Source: Stenotrophomonas sp. SAM-B (lineage in GTDB: Bacteria; Pseudomonadota; Gammaproteobacteria; Xanthomonadales; Xanthomonadaceae). From it: 64,000 nucleotides of DNA. A model generated the notes under the pieces. The model saw only the letters and a program-made list of their open reading frames with translations, had not been told where the DNA came from and made no database searches. Below, one piece after another: positions 8,145 to 17,831 of this stretch. The stretch lies in assembly GCF_013387485.1 (NCBI RefSeq), contig NZ_JABBXB010000004.1, positions 1-64,000 of the forward strand. Direction: 5' to 3'. Each line of letters begins with the position of its first letter. The stretch's first letter is position 1. A program made the translations under genes and the position numbers.

Positions 8145-9035
8145 TCAGGCGTCGGCCATCTCGCTGTCCTGCACCTGCTTGCGCAGCGCGGCCAGCTGCT
8201 GGCGCAGGGTGTCGTTCTCCAGGGTCAGCGCGATGATGCGCTGGCGCAGTTCGCCCGGGCCTTCGCCCAGTGCGTTGAGCGCATCGGCGATCTCGGCGGC
8301 GCGGCTGGGGTCGATCTCGGTGTCGCCATCGGCGCTGTGCAGCACCTCCTGGGCCGGCTTGCGCGGCTTGCGCTTGGACTCGCGCACGCGCTTGGCGGCC
8401 TGCTTGAGTTCGTCCTTGCCGGCGGCGGCCGCGGCGCGCTGTTCATCTTCGGGCAGGTCGGCCACGGCGGCTGCGGCGCTGATCGAGATCACCCCGGTCT
8501 TGACCGCTTCCACCAGCTCCGGCGCGGCCTGCTTGTGGATACGCTCGATCATCGTCACCTGGCTGCTGCTCAGGCGCGCTTCGCGGGCCATGTCGGCGCG
8601 GCTGACCTTCGGCGCGGCGGCCCAGGGCGGGCTGTCCTCGTCACCGGCATCGGCCGGGCCGCTGATCTCGCCGTCGCTTTCCTTCTGCAGCTGGGCCTGG
8701 TCGGCGCGATGACGCTCGGCCAGGATGTCGCGCTTGCGCAGCGCCAGCACGCCGCGCTGGAAATCGGAGACGCTGCGGCGGCCCAGGTGCTGCTCGATCA
8801 TCCACAGGTGGACGTCGTCCATCGACTGGAAGCGGGTGTTCTGGATCGTCTGGAACGGCAGGCCGTGTTTCTGGCAGATGCCGTAGCGGTTGTGGCCGTC
8901 CACCAGCACCTCCCCCCACAGCACCAGCGCATCGCGGCAGCCCTCGGCGAGGATGCTGCGCTCCAGGGCGTCGTGCTCGTCCGGGGTCAGCGGGTCGATG
9001 TAGGCCTTGAGTTCTTCTTTGACGACAATGTCCAT
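8145..9035 (-). CDS. ParB-like nuclease-domain protein
   Basis: A 296-residue protein. The N-terminal ParB/Srx-like domain contains GEVLVDGHNRYGI (about 41-53), whose DGHNR is the family hallmark. A helix-turn-helix-like segment follows at about 140-190 (SRADMAREARLSSSQVTMIE). The C-terminal third is charged, with a predicted coiled coil (LTLENDTLRQQLAALRKQVQ). It resembles the plasmid replication/partition-related proteins widespread in Xanthomonadaceae chromosomes. There is no ParA beside it, so a solo DNA-binding regulator is more likely than a segregation system. It starts at ATG 9035; upstream is a gap to the aminotransferase. Confidence 0.75.
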   Translation of the reverse strand: MDIVVKEELKAYIDPLTPDEHDALERSILAEGCRDALVLWGEVLVDGHNRYGICQKHGLPFQTIQNTRFQSMDDVHLWMIEQHLGRRSVSDFQRGVLALRKRDILAERHRADQAQLQKESDGEISGPADAGDEDSPPWAAAPKVSRADMAREARLSSSQVTMIERIHKQAAPELVEAVKTGVISISAAAAVADLPEDEQRAAAAAGKDELKQAAKRVRESKRKPRKPAQEVLHSADGDTEIDPSRAAEIADALNALGEGPGELRQRIIALTLENDTLRQQLAALRKQVQDSEMADA

Positions 9036-9114
9036 GCAATCCGGTACGCGAGTGAAACGTGACCGACCATTGTAAGGATCGCGGCGGCCGCCGTCGTCGC
9101 CGATGGATTCAGGC

Positions 9115-10467
9115 TCAGCCGGTGGCGCGGATCATCTCGCCCAGCACGTCCACGATCCGGTCGATGTGGCTGCGCTCCAGGATCAGCGGCGGCGACAGTG
9201 CGATCACATCGCCGGTGCAGCGCACCAGCAGCTGGCCGTCGCGGAAGCAGCGCTCGAACACCTCGTAGCCCCGTGCGCCCGGGGCATCCTTGCGCGGCAT
9301 CAGCTCGACCGCGCCGATCAGCCCGAAGTTGCGGATGTCGATCACATGCGGCAGCCCGCGCAGGCTGTGCAGCCGTTCCTGCCAGTAGTCGCCCAGCTCG
9401 AGGGCACGCTCGAACAGATGCTCTTCGGCGTAGGTATCCAGGGCAGCCAGGGCGGCCGCACAGGCCAGCGGATGACCGGAATACGTATAGCCATGGAAGA
9501 ACTCGATCGCGGCCGGCGGACCCTGCATGAAGGCACCGTGGATCGCATCGCTGGCCAGCACTGCCCCCATCGGCACTGCGCCGTTGGTCAGGCCCTTGGC
9601 CAGGGTCAGCAGATCCGGGGTGACCCCGAAGCGCTGCGCGGCGAAGGCGTTGCCGACCCGGCCGAAGCCGGTGATGACCTCATCGAACACGAGCAGGATG
9701 CCGTGCTGGTCGCAAATCTCGCGCAGGCGCTGCAGGTAGCCCGGCGCCGGCAGGATCACGCCGGCCGAGCCGGCGATCGGCTCGACGAACACCGCCGCGA
9801 TGGTGGACGCATCGTGCAGAGCGATCAGCCGCTCCAGATCCTCGGCCAGCTCGGCGCCGTGGCGTGGCAGGCCGGGACTGAAGGCATTGCGCTGCAGATC
9901 GAGCGTGTGACGCAGGAAATCGCTGCCCGCCAGCAACGGCCCGAAGCTCTTGCGGTTGTTGGGCAGGCCGCCGATCGACAGGCCGCCGAAGCCGACGCCG
10001 TGATACGCCTTCTCGCGGCCGATGAAGCGCGTGCGGTGGCCCTCGCCGCGCAGGCGATGGTAGGCCAGCGCGATCTTCATCGCGGTGTCGACCGCTTCGG
10101 AACCCGAATTGGTGAAGAACGCATGGTTCAAGCTGCCCGGCGCCAGCGCGGCCAGGCGCTGGGCCAGCACGAAGGGCAGCGGTGAGCCCATCTGGAAGGG
10201 CGGCGCGAAATCCAGCGTGGCGGCCTGCTGCTGGATCGCCTGCACGATCCGCGGCCGCGCATGTCCCGCGTTGCAGCACCACAGCCCGGCTGCGCCATCC
10301 AGGATCGGGCGGTCGTCGACGTCGTGGTAGTACATGCCCTCGGCGCGGACCAGCAGGCGCGGGGAGGCCTTGAACTGGCGGTTGGCGGTGAACGGCATCC
10401 AGTACGCGTCCAGGTCCGCGGGCGCTTGGCCGGCCAGGGTCGACAACGACGATTCGGGACGAGGCAT
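9115..10467 (-). CDS. Class III aminotransferase (omega-amino acid:pyruvate type)
   Basis: A 450-residue PLP enzyme of the beta-alanine/omega-amino-acid:pyruvate transaminase group. The N-terminus has the typical YWMPFTANRQFKASPRL. SGSEAVDTAMK, the cofactor motif VFDEVITGFGRVG and the PLP lysine in TLAKGLTNGAVPMG are all present. It is divergent from puuC, with about 120 bp between the two starts. In this cluster it probably supplies the GABA aminotransferase step (the role of PuuE in Escherichia coli), giving succinate semialdehyde. Direct transamination of putrescine, as by SpuC, or of beta-alanine is also possible. Confidence 0.85.
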   Translation of the reverse strand: MPRPESSLSTLAGQAPADLDAYWMPFTANRQFKASPRLLVRAEGMYYHDVDDRPILDGAAGLWCCNAGHARPRIVQAIQQQAATLDFAPPFQMGSPLPFVLAQRLAALAPGSLNHAFFTNSGSEAVDTAMKIALAYHRLRGEGHRTRFIGREKAYHGVGFGGLSIGGLPNNRKSFGPLLAGSDFLRHTLDLQRNAFSPGLPRHGAELAEDLERLIALHDASTIAAVFVEPIAGSAGVILPAPGYLQRLREICDQHGILLVFDEVITGFGRVGNAFAAQRFGVTPDLLTLAKGLTNGAVPMGAVLASDAIHGAFMQGPPAAIEFFHGYTYSGHPLACAAALAALDTYAEEHLFERALELGDYWQERLHSLRGLPHVIDIRNFGLIGAVELMPRKDAPGARGYEVFERCFRDGQLLVRCTGDVIALSPPLILERSHIDRIVDVLGEMIRATG

Positions 10468-10587
10468 GAGGCACTCCGCAGGGTCGCGATGGTCACGACT
10501 TTATCGCACCCGCCTCACGTCATCCCGTGACGGCGGCGGGTATAACCGCCTTACCCGAATGACAATGACACCGCGAGGATGACGCCC

Positions 10588-12090
10588 ATGACCACCGCAC
10601 GCACCCGTGACGACTGGCAGCGCCAGTCCGATGCACTGGCCTTCCAGGGCCAGGCCTTCATCGATGGGCGGTATGTCGATGCCGCCAGCGGCGCGCGGTA
10701 CGACTGCATCAGCCCGATCGACGGCCGCGTGCTGGTACAGGTGGCCGATGCCGATACCGTGGATGTCGACCGTGCCGTCGCGGCGGCACGGCGCAGTTTC
10801 GACGCAGGGGACTGGTCGCGGGCCGCACCCTCGCACCGCAAGCAGGTGCTGCTGCGGCTGGCCGATCTCGTTGAACGGCACGCCGACGAACTCGCGTTGC
10901 TGGAAACCCTCGACATGGGCAAGCCGGTGCGCGACGCCCGCCAGGGCGACCTGGCCGGGGTGCTGCGCTGCCTGCGCTGGACGGCCGAGGCGGTCGACAA
11001 GGTGTACGGCGAGGTCGCCCCTACCGCGCTGGATACGCTGGGCCTGATCACCCGCGAGCCGATCGGCGTGGTGGCGGTGATCGTGCCGTGGAATTTCCCG
11101 CTGCTGATGGCTGCGTGGAAGATCGCGCCCGCCCTGGCGGCGGGTAACTCGATCGTGCTCAAACCGTCCGAACGGTCCCCGTTGAGCGCGATCCGCCTTG
11201 CCGCACTGGTCGCCGAAGCCGGGGTGCCCGATGGCGTGTTCAATGTGCTGCCGGGCCATGGCGAGCGCACCGGCGAACCGCTGGCGCTGCACATGGACGT
11301 GGATGCGCTGGCCTTCACCGGCTCCACCGCCGTCGGTCGCCGGTTGCTGCAGTGCGCGGGCAGATCCAACCTCAAGCGCACGTGGCTCGAGTGCGGTGGC
11401 AAGAGCCCGAACCTGGTGTTCGCCGACGCGCCGGATCTGGACAAGGCCGCGCAGGCCGCCGCCACCGCCATCTTCTACAACCAGGGCGAGGTGTGCACGG
11501 CAGGCTCGCGCCTGCTGGTCCAGCGCTCGATCAAGGATGCCTTCGTGGCGCGGGTGCTCGCACAGGGCCGGCACATGCAGCCGCAGCATCCGCTCGAGCC
11601 GGACGCCGCGATGGGCGCCCTGGTCGATGAGGCGCACGCGGGCCGCGTGCTGGACTACGTGGCACGCGGCGAGGCCGAGGGCGCGCGCCTGCTGCTGGGC
11701 GGCAGGCGGCGCGAGGTGGTGCCGGGCGGCAGCTATGTGGAGCCGACGGTGTTCGACGACGTCGATCCGCAGCACACGATCGCCCGCGAGGAAATCTTCG
11801 GGCCGGTGCTGTCGGTGCTGACCTTCGATCACGAAGAGGACGCGTTGCGCCTGGCGAACGACTCGGTCTATGGCCTGGCCGCCGGTGTGTGGACGCGCGA
11901 CCTGGGGCGTGCGCACCGGGTGGCCCGCGGGCTGCGTGCGGGCAGTGTCTGGGTCAACCAATGGGACGGCGGCGACATGACCGCGCCGTTTGGTGGCTAC
12001 AAGCAGTCCGGCATCGGCCGCGACAAATCCCTGCACGCCTTCGACAAATACACCGAGCTCAAGGCGACCTGGATCCATCTGGGCGAATGA
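10588..12090 (+). CDS. puuC: Gamma-glutamyl-gamma-aminobutyraldehyde dehydrogenase (PuuC-like)
   Basis: A 500-residue NAD(P)-dependent aldehyde dehydrogenase. The cofactor segment VIVPWNFPLLMAAWK, FTGSTAVGR, the general-base glutamate in LECGGKSPNLVF and the nucleophilic cysteine in NQGEVCTAGSRLL are intact. EEIFGPVLSV and FGGYKQSGIGRDKS follow. An in-frame ATG lies at 10579, but a GCGAGGA ribosome-binding site at 10573-10579 fits the ATG at 10588. It oxidises the gamma-glutamylated aldehyde formed by PuuB. The assignment to PuuC rather than a general aldehyde dehydrogenase rests partly on the surrounding puu genes. Confidence 0.85.
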   Translation: MTTARTRDDWQRQSDALAFQGQAFIDGRYVDAASGARYDCISPIDGRVLVQVADADTVDVDRAVAAARRSFDAGDWSRAAPSHRKQVLLRLADLVERHADELALLETLDMGKPVRDARQGDLAGVLRCLRWTAEAVDKVYGEVAPTALDTLGLITREPIGVVAVIVPWNFPLLMAAWKIAPALAAGNSIVLKPSERSPLSAIRLAALVAEAGVPDGVFNVLPGHGERTGEPLALHMDVDALAFTGSTAVGRRLLQCAGRSNLKRTWLECGGKSPNLVFADAPDLDKAAQAAATAIFYNQGEVCTAGSRLLVQRSIKDAFVARVLAQGRHMQPQHPLEPDAAMGALVDEAHAGRVLDYVARGEAEGARLLLGGRRREVVPGGSYVEPTVFDDVDPQHTIAREEIFGPVLSVLTFDHEEDALRLANDSVYGLAAGVWTRDLGRAHRVARGLRAGSVWVNQWDGGDMTAPFGGYKQSGIGRDKSLHAFDKYTELKATWIHLGE

Positions 12091-12096
12091 GGCCCC

Positions 12097-12726
12097 TCAG
12101 CAGTCCTGGCCGTGGCGGATCAGCGCCTCGCGCAGCAGGTCGCGATCCATCTCGTCCACGGCGTTGCGCAGGTAATCGATCTGCTGCCGGGTGAGTCTGC
12201 ACTGGTCCACCATGTAGCCCGGCGGCCAGGCACCGATCAACTGGAAGATGCCCTGTACGATCTGCTCCGGCGTCATTCCCGCCTTCATGCGGAAGCGCTC
12301 GCGCCGGGGCTGGAACGCAGGGTGGACCTCCCGGTCGCCCAGCACGCGCGGCACCAGGGAGGCAGCGTCGATGCCGCTGCCGGTCAGCGACGACGGCACG
12401 CTCAGGTCCAGCGGCACGGGCAGGGCCAGTGGATCCACGGCGGCGTGCGATGCGGGGGTTGGCGTGGTCGCGACGGGCGCAGGCAGGCGCCGCGATGCCG
12501 CGGCCTGCACCGGGGAGGGCGGGGTGGCCGTCGAGGGCGGGGGAACCGGTGCAGGCAACGGCGTCGGCAGCCAGTACAGCGCCAGGCGCGCTTCATCAGC
12601 GGCAACACTGGGGGCCGGTGAATGCAGCAGCACGCCCAGCATCAGTCCGTGCACCACGATCACCACGGCGATGGCGGTCGGCTGTGTCCAGCGCGAGGCG
12701 GTGGCACTCTTCCTTGAGGCAGACAT
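12097..12726 (-). CDS. Unknown TonB-like single-span protein
   Basis: A 209-residue protein of unknown function. One membrane helix near residues 15-35 (TAIAVVIVVHGLMLGVLL) is followed by a proline/alanine-rich linker (about 50-95). The compact C-terminal domain holds MTPEQIVQGIFQLIGAWPPG and a charged helix ending in a cysteine. The layout of anchor, proline-rich spacer and periplasmic domain recalls TonB, but the C-terminal domain is not that of TonB. It is convergent with puuC (6 bp between stops) and divergent from the MFS gene. Confidence 0.6.
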   Translation of the reverse strand: MSASRKSATASRWTQPTAIAVVIVVHGLMLGVLLHSPAPSVAADEARLALYWLPTPLPAPVPPPSTATPPSPVQAAASRRLPAPVATTPTPASHAAVDPLALPVPLDLSVPSSLTGSGIDAASLVPRVLGDREVHPAFQPRRERFRMKAGMTPEQIVQGIFQLIGAWPPGYMVDQCRLTRQQIDYLRNAVDEMDRDLLREALIRHGQDC

Positions 12727-12899
12727 CCGGGACCGTCCTGGTGGGGTGACCGCCGTGAGACCGGGCGGTGCAGGGGAAGTTCCTGCCCGATGCGCAGGTC
12801 GCCGACCCGGTCACAGCCTGACAGTCTCGTCTGCAACCATCGCGGCAGGCCCGGGGTGGGCGTGGCAGAATCCGGCAGCTGCCTATTCCTGCGTACCCG

Positions 12900-14177
12900 A
12901 TGTCCACACCTGCTGTCGCCCCTGTCGTGAACTCCCCCCGCCGCATCCTGCTGGCGAGCCTGATCGGCACCACCATCGAGTTTTTCGATTTCTACATCTA
13001 CGCCACGGCGGCGGTGCTGGTGTTTCCGCACCTGTTCTTCCCGGAGAGCAGCGACGGGGCGGCGATGCTGCAGTCGCTGGCGACCTTCGCCGTCGCGTTC
13101 ATCGCGCGGCCGGTCGGTTCGGCGGTGTTCGGCCACTATGGCGACCGCATCGGGCGCAAGGCCACCCTGGTGGCGGCGCTGCTCACGATGGGCATCTCGA
13201 CCGTGGCGATCGGCCTGCTGCCCACGCATGCCAGCATCGGCCTGGTGGCGCCGGCGCTGCTGGCGCTGTGCCGGTTCGGCCAGGGCCTGGGGCTGGGCGG
13301 GGAGTGGGGCGGCGCGGTGCTGCTGGCCACCGAGAATGCACCGCCCGGCAAACGGGCCTGGTACGGCATGTTCCCGCAGCTGGGTGCGCCGCTGGGCTTC
13401 CTGCTCTCGGCCGGCATCTTCCTGCTGCTGGGGCGCGCGATGAGCGAGGCCGACTTCCTGCAGTGGGGGTGGCGCGTGCCATTCCTGGCCAGCTCGCTGC
13501 TGGTCGGCATCGGCCTGTGGGTACGCCTGAACATCCACGAGACCCCGCAGTTCCAGGCCGCGCTGGACCGCAACGAACGGGTCAAGCTGCCGATGTTGAC
13601 GGTGCTGCGCGAGCATCCGCTGACCCTGGTGCTGGGCACCCTCGGGGCATTCGCCACCTTCGTGCTGTTCTACCTGATGACGGTGTTCACGCTGGGCCAC
13701 GGCACCACCGTGCTGGGCTATTCGCGTGAGCAGTTCCTGCTGCTGCAGATGGTCGGCATCCTGTTCTTCGCGGCGGGCATTCCGATTTCCGCGCTGTACG
13801 GCGACCGCTGGGGCACGCGCCGCACCATGATCGTCGCCAGTGGCCTGATCCTCGCCTTCGGCGTGGTGTTCGCGCCGCTGTTCCAGGCGGGCAGCCCATG
13901 GCTGGTGCTGGGCTTCCTGGCGCTGGGCCTGTTCCTGATGGGGCTGACGTATGGGCCCTGCGGCACCTTCCTGGCCGAGATCTATCCGGTCCAGGTGCGC
14001 TATACCGGCGCCTCGCTCTCGTTCAACCTGGCCGGCATCCTCGGTGCCGCACCGGCGCCGTACGTGGCCACCTGGCTGGCCGAACGCTACGGCCTGGTGG
14101 CGGTGGGCTACTACCTGTGCGTGACCGCGCTGATCACCATCGTGGCGCTGCTGGCGATGGGCCGGCGCGGGCGCTGA
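12900..14177 (+). CDS. MFS metabolite:H+ symporter (ProP/ShiA-like)
   Basis: A 425-residue transporter with twelve hydrophobic segments. The N-terminus carries the family signature GTTIEFFDFYIYA. The loop 2-3 motif GHYGDRIGRKATL and the acidic pattern RFGQGLGLGGEWGGAV are typical of the metabolite:H+ symporter family (ShiA, ProP, YhjE). The substrate is likely a small organic acid or zwitterion. In a polyamine cluster it might carry an intermediate or GABA, but that is a guess. It ends immediately next to the convergent hemerythrin stop. Confidence 0.85.
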   Translation: MSTPAVAPVVNSPRRILLASLIGTTIEFFDFYIYATAAVLVFPHLFFPESSDGAAMLQSLATFAVAFIARPVGSAVFGHYGDRIGRKATLVAALLTMGISTVAIGLLPTHASIGLVAPALLALCRFGQGLGLGGEWGGAVLLATENAPPGKRAWYGMFPQLGAPLGFLLSAGIFLLLGRAMSEADFLQWGWRVPFLASSLLVGIGLWVRLNIHETPQFQAALDRNERVKLPMLTVLREHPLTLVLGTLGAFATFVLFYLMTVFTLGHGTTVLGYSREQFLLLQMVGILFFAAGIPISALYGDRWGTRRTMIVASGLILAFGVVFAPLFQAGSPWLVLGFLALGLFLMGLTYGPCGTFLAEIYPVQVRYTGASLSFNLAGILGAAPAPYVATWLAERYGLVAVGYYLCVTALITIVALLAMGRRGR

Positions 14178-14639
14178 TCAGCGGAAGAAGCGCTTGAGCG
14201 TGCGGCCCAGCCAGCTGCCCTGCTGGTGGTCGCGCGCGAACTGGTTGAGGTGCTGCTTGACCTGCGGCGCGTAGGACTTGTCATCGCCACGGATGTGGTT
14301 GAACAGCCATCGCGACAGCATCGTGCGCAGCTCTTCGGTGACGTCTTCGCCCGCCTGGAAGCGCAGCCGGTACTCGCCCACGCGCTTGCCGAAAATTTCG
14401 TGCACGCGCTTGTGCGCCGCGCAGAACGGGTAGCCGGCTTCCTCCATCAGCTCTTCTTCGAAGGCGAAGTGGGACATCGTGTAGTCCACCAGCTCGTCGA
14501 TCACTTCGGCCACGGCCAGCCGCTCCAGGCTCTTCTGGGCGACGTGCAGGTGGTTGAGCATCTCCACGATGCGCATGTGCTGGTGATCGATGACATCGAT
14601 GCCGATGTTCAGATCGTCCTGCCAGACCAGAAGTGCCAT
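14178..14639 (-). CDS. Bacteriohemerythrin
   Basis: A 153-residue single-domain hemerythrin. The diiron ligand pattern is complete: IDHQH near residue 21, HFAFEE near 57-62, HKRVH near 76-80, and HIRGDD near 115-120. Such proteins bind oxygen reversibly at a diiron centre and serve in oxygen supply, sensing or nitric-oxide handling. Its stop directly abuts the MFS stop. The next gene upstream on the same strand is a diguanylate cyclase; hemerythrins are often paired with c-di-GMP proteins, so an oxygen-signalling link is plausible but not shown. Confidence 0.92.
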   Translation of the reverse strand: MALLVWQDDLNIGIDVIDHQHMRIVEMLNHLHVAQKSLERLAVAEVIDELVDYTMSHFAFEEELMEEAGYPFCAAHKRVHEIFGKRVGEYRLRFQAGEDVTEELRTMLSRWLFNHIRGDDKSYAPQVKQHLNQFARDHQQGSWLGRTLKRFFR

Positions 14640-14709
14640 GGTGCGTTCCCCGCGCTGTTCAACTGGGGGCGACTCTAGGCAGTCGCGGCCGGGGCCGCGT
14701 TGATCTCGA

Positions 14710-16056
14710 TCAAGGCGCCAGGGCGGGCTCGCGCTGGCGTGGGCCGGTGGCCACGGTGGCGCAGTGGACCCGGTTGCGGCCCCCCGCCTTGGCCAGGTAC
14801 AGCTGCCGGTCGGCCTCGGAGATCAGCCGGTGCAGCGAATCGCGTTGCGGGCGCAGGCAGCACAGTCCGATGCTGACCGTCATGCGCAGGGTGGTATGGC
14901 CCAGGTCGACCTCAAGCGCGGCGATCGTCTGGCGCAGTTCGTCGAAGTAGACCAGCGCTGCCTCCTGGTCCAGGCCCGGCACCAGCAGGCAGAACTCCTC
15001 GCCACCGAAGCGCGCGACCAGGTCGTCCTGGCGGGCGTGCTGGGCGACCGCCGCCGCGACCGCGCGCAGCGCATCGTCACCGGCCTCATGCCCATGCGTA
15101 TCGTTGATGTGCTTGAAGTGGTCGATGTCGATCATCGCCACCGCGACCTGTTCACCGTCCAGGTGCAGCTGCGGCAGCTGGCGCTGGCTCTGCTCCAGGA
15201 AACACCGGCGGTTGGGCAGGCCGGTCAGGAAATCACGGGTGGCCAGGTCCTGCAGGGTGCCGATCAGCTCGAGCTGATCCACGTTCTGCGAGACGCGGCA
15301 GAAGAACTCTTCGCGCGAGAAGGGCTTGCGCAGGAAATCGTTGGCGCCGTTCTTGAGGAAACGCGGGATCAGCGATGGATCGGTGTTGCCGGAAATGCCG
15401 ATCACCGCCAGTTTGTCGCGCGAGCGCATGGTGCGCAGGCGGCGGGTGAACTCCACGCCCTCCATGCCGGGCATTTCCTGGTCGACCACGGCCAGCCGGA
15501 TCGCCGGATGGGCCTCGATCGCCTTGAGCCCCTCGGCACCGTCGGCGGCCTCGTAGACGTCGTGCCCGTACATGCGCAGCAGCGAGGCGGCGTACATCCG
15601 CGCCGACATCGAGTCGTCCACCACCAGGGCGGCGATGCGCCGGTTGCGCTCCAGCCGCTGCACCAGCCACACCAGGTAGTCGATGCTGCCCGGCGTGTTC
15701 TTGAGTACGTAATCGATGATCTGCTGCTGCAGTACGCGCTTGCGCAGGTCTTCGTCGTAGACGCCGCTGACCACCACCGTGGGCAGCCCGCGCGACAGGA
15801 AGTAATCGACCACGGTGTCGCGGTCGCCATCGGCCAGGACCAGCCCGGTCAGGACCAGGAACCAGCCCTCTTCTTCATCGAGCAGCCGACCGGCTTCGGC
15901 CAGGCTGGTCGCCACCGAGACCGGCAGCTCCAGCCGCTGCTCGATCGCCTCGCGCAGCATGCTGGTGAACGTGCGCGAGTTTTCCACCAGCAGGATCCGC
16001 TGGGGCAGGGCATCACCGGGGTCGCTGAGGTCAGCGCCCTGCAACAGTGCCGGCAT
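14710..16056 (-). CDS. Two-receiver response regulator with GGEEF diguanylate cyclase domain
   Basis: A 448-residue cytoplasmic protein: receiver 1 (about 20-135), receiver 2 (about 140-265) and a GGDEF domain (about 285-440). Receiver 1 is degenerate at the phosphorylation site ([11 protein letters not shown], glycine replacing aspartate). Receiver 2 keeps it ([12 protein letters not shown]). The cyclase has RFGGEEF and, five residues before it, RQDD, the product-inhibition I-site, so an active, feedback-controlled diguanylate cyclase is expected. ATG 16056 is chosen; the frame continues upstream through TTG and GTG codons to 16113. It lies 81 bp from the MASE1 gene on the same strand, its probable partner. 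Confidence 0.88.
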   Translation of the reverse strand: MPALLQGADLSDPGDALPQRILLVENSRTFTSMLREAIEQRLELPVSVATSLAEAGRLLDEEEGWFLVLTGLVLADGDRDTVVDYFLSRGLPTVVVSGVYDEDLRKRVLQQQIIDYVLKNTPGSIDYLVWLVQRLERNRRIAALVVDDSMSARMYAASLLRMYGHDVYEAADGAEGLKAIEAHPAIRLAVVDQEMPGMEGVEFTRRLRTMRSRDKLAVIGISGNTDPSLIPRFLKNGANDFLRKPFSREEFFCRVSQNVDQLELIGTLQDLATRDFLTGLPNRRCFLEQSQRQLPQLHLDGEQVAVAMIDIDHFKHINDTHGHEAGDDALRAVAAAVAQHARQDDLVARFGGEEFCLLVPGLDQEAALVYFDELRQTIAALEVDLGHTTLRMTVSIGLCCLRPQRDSLHRLISEADRQLYLAKAGGRNRVHCATVATGPRQREPALAP

Positions 16057-16137
16057 GAGGCGTACGCTCGGTTCCGAGTGGGTCGGGACAGATAGCGGCG
16101 GTTTCACACGCAACTTTAGGTCGACGCGCAGCGGCCC

Positions 16138-17718
16138 CTACGCGGCGCCCGTGCGCAGCAGCGCATCGCTCCATCGGGAGGCAGGCAGGGCGGTCTCGGT
16201 CAGCAGGATGCTGACGCGATTGTGGCGGCAACGTACTGCGCCGCCGTAGGCCAGTGCGCGCGCCGCCAGCCGCTCGCGCGCCAGTGCCGCCGTCGCCTGC
16301 GAAAGCTGGCGGTCGCTGTCGAGCAGGGCCACGACGATCACGATCCCGCGCTGCTGCCGGACCCGGCCGCAGCGCACATGCACCCGGAGCTGCCCGGTCT
16401 CCTGCCCAAGCAGCAGGGACACCGCGTCGCTCAACGTGCGATAGGCGGCCAGCTGCACGTCCACGCTCAATCGACATGGGTCGCCCGCCAGGCGTGGCTG
16501 GGCCATGCGGTCCGATCGTTCCCAGCTCTCGCGGAGGCCGCCTGTCTGCAGGGCCAGATAGAGGCCGAGCTGCTCCAGCGCGGTGGGATAGAGCATGCTG
16601 GCCTGCTCGCGGAACTGCCGTGAATGGCGTGCGGAGGTGTGCAGCAGCGCAGCGGCCGTGTCGTGGTGTCCGTGCGCCTGGAGCCAGGTCACCACCTGGC
16701 TGAGCGACACATCCATTCCCTCGCCGCTGCTCTGCAGGTGGAGCGCACGCTCCCTGAGGATGATCTCACTGGAGATCTGCGAGGTTCTGGCGAGCGCGAG
16801 GGCCGCTTTCTCGGCCTGCTCGCGGGTCCGGTATTGCTGGCGGTAATGGCTGATGCTGGAGCCCAGCGCGAGAAGCGCGATGCTGACCACGGCCATGCTC
16901 TGCTGGGTGGCGAAGGTCTGCGCATCGAAGGATTCGGGAAGGCCGGTGCTGGGCGTCGTGATGTGGATGATCAGGTTGAGCAGCGGAACGCCGATGGCGG
17001 CGCCGCGCCAACCGTGCATACAGGTCAGCGCGATCGCAGGCAGGGCCATCAACAGCAATACACTGGCCTTGGCACCGTCAGTCTCCGGCGGCGTCACGAT
17101 GGAGGAGATGCCCAGCAACAGGGTCAGCGCGATGGCGGCCAGGGTGGGTACCACGAAGCGCCGCGACCATTCCGGTTCGCTCCGGCGCCGTGTCCAGAGC
17201 AGTGCAGGCAACGCAAGCGTCAGGATGGCGATGAAGTCACCCAGGATCATCCGGGCTGCGCTGCTCGTGACAGGGATCGCGGGCGGTACCGGCCACAGCA
17301 GATGCGACCCGGTGAGATTGATCGCGGTGACGACAATGGCGGCGGACGCGGCGACGGACAGCAGCCAGATGACGCTCGTGCCCGCCATCATCCTGCGATG
17401 CAGGTGCACGATCATCGCGACGGCGGGCATGAGCAGTACCGACCCCAGGACCACCCACGCCAGGCCGTACCTGCCGATCATGGGAATCCGCATCTGCGCG
17501 AAGTAGGCGTACTCGCCCAGCAGGAGGTAGGGCCACAGCCTCGGTGGGCAGACCAGCAGCGCGGCGACACGGACGCCGGCCGGCAGGTAGAACTGGTCGA
17601 GGGAGAATTTCCGCGCACCCCAGCAGGCGACGGCATACACCACGGCAATCACCAGCCCCGCGGGCTGGATGCGCAGACTCAGCTGAAGACCTTCTTTCGA
17701 CCACTGCAGTCCCACCAT
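16138..17718 (-). CDS. MASE1 membrane sensor with a degenerate kinase-like end
   Basis: A 526-residue protein. Residues about 10-290 form eight or more membrane helices of MASE1 type (FYLPAGVRVAALLVCP, then LLGEYAYFAQMRIP). A coiled linker follows at about 295-330. The C-terminal region recalls NarX-class histidine kinases (YPTALEQLGLYLALQ, LAAYRTLSDAVSLLL). However, the usual phospho-acceptor histidine motif, the N-box asparagine and the glycine-rich G-boxes are not recognisable. It may therefore sense a ligand without phosphorylating, or pass a signal to the neighbouring two-receiver cyclase by contact. ATG 17718 follows a GGGAGGGG-like ribosome-binding site and suits better than upstream codons to 17814. 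Confidence 0.75.
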   Translation of the reverse strand: MVGLQWSKEGLQLSLRIQPAGLVIAVVYAVACWGARKFSLDQFYLPAGVRVAALLVCPPRLWPYLLLGEYAYFAQMRIPMIGRYGLAWVVLGSVLLMPAVAMIVHLHRRMMAGTSVIWLLSVAASAAIVVTAINLTGSHLLWPVPPAIPVTSSAARMILGDFIAILTLALPALLWTRRRSEPEWSRRFVVPTLAAIALTLLLGISSIVTPPETDGAKASVLLLMALPAIALTCMHGWRGAAIGVPLLNLIIHITTPSTGLPESFDAQTFATQQSMAVVSIALLALGSSISHYRQQYRTREQAEKAALALARTSQISSEIILRERALHLQSSGEGMDVSLSQVVTWLQAHGHHDTAAALLHTSARHSRQFREQASMLYPTALEQLGLYLALQTGGLRESWERSDRMAQPRLAGDPCRLSVDVQLAAYRTLSDAVSLLLGQETGQLRVHVRCGRVRQQRGIVIVVALLDSDRQLSQATAALARERLAARALAYGGAVRCRHNRVSILLTETALPASRWSDALLRTGAA

Positions 17719-17831
17719 CCCCTCCCCATCCCGGCCGGAACACCCCCGGCAGGTACGACATGACACGAGCGTCCGTTCAGATCGGACGGTATCGGCAGAA
17801 CGGGCATGGCGCAATCGTGTCTACGTGGGGA

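Noticed and set aside
8145..9035. Plasmid-type ParAB segregation system
   Set aside because: Only the ParB-like protein is present; there is no ParA or parS-like repeat nearby, so a partition system is not supported.
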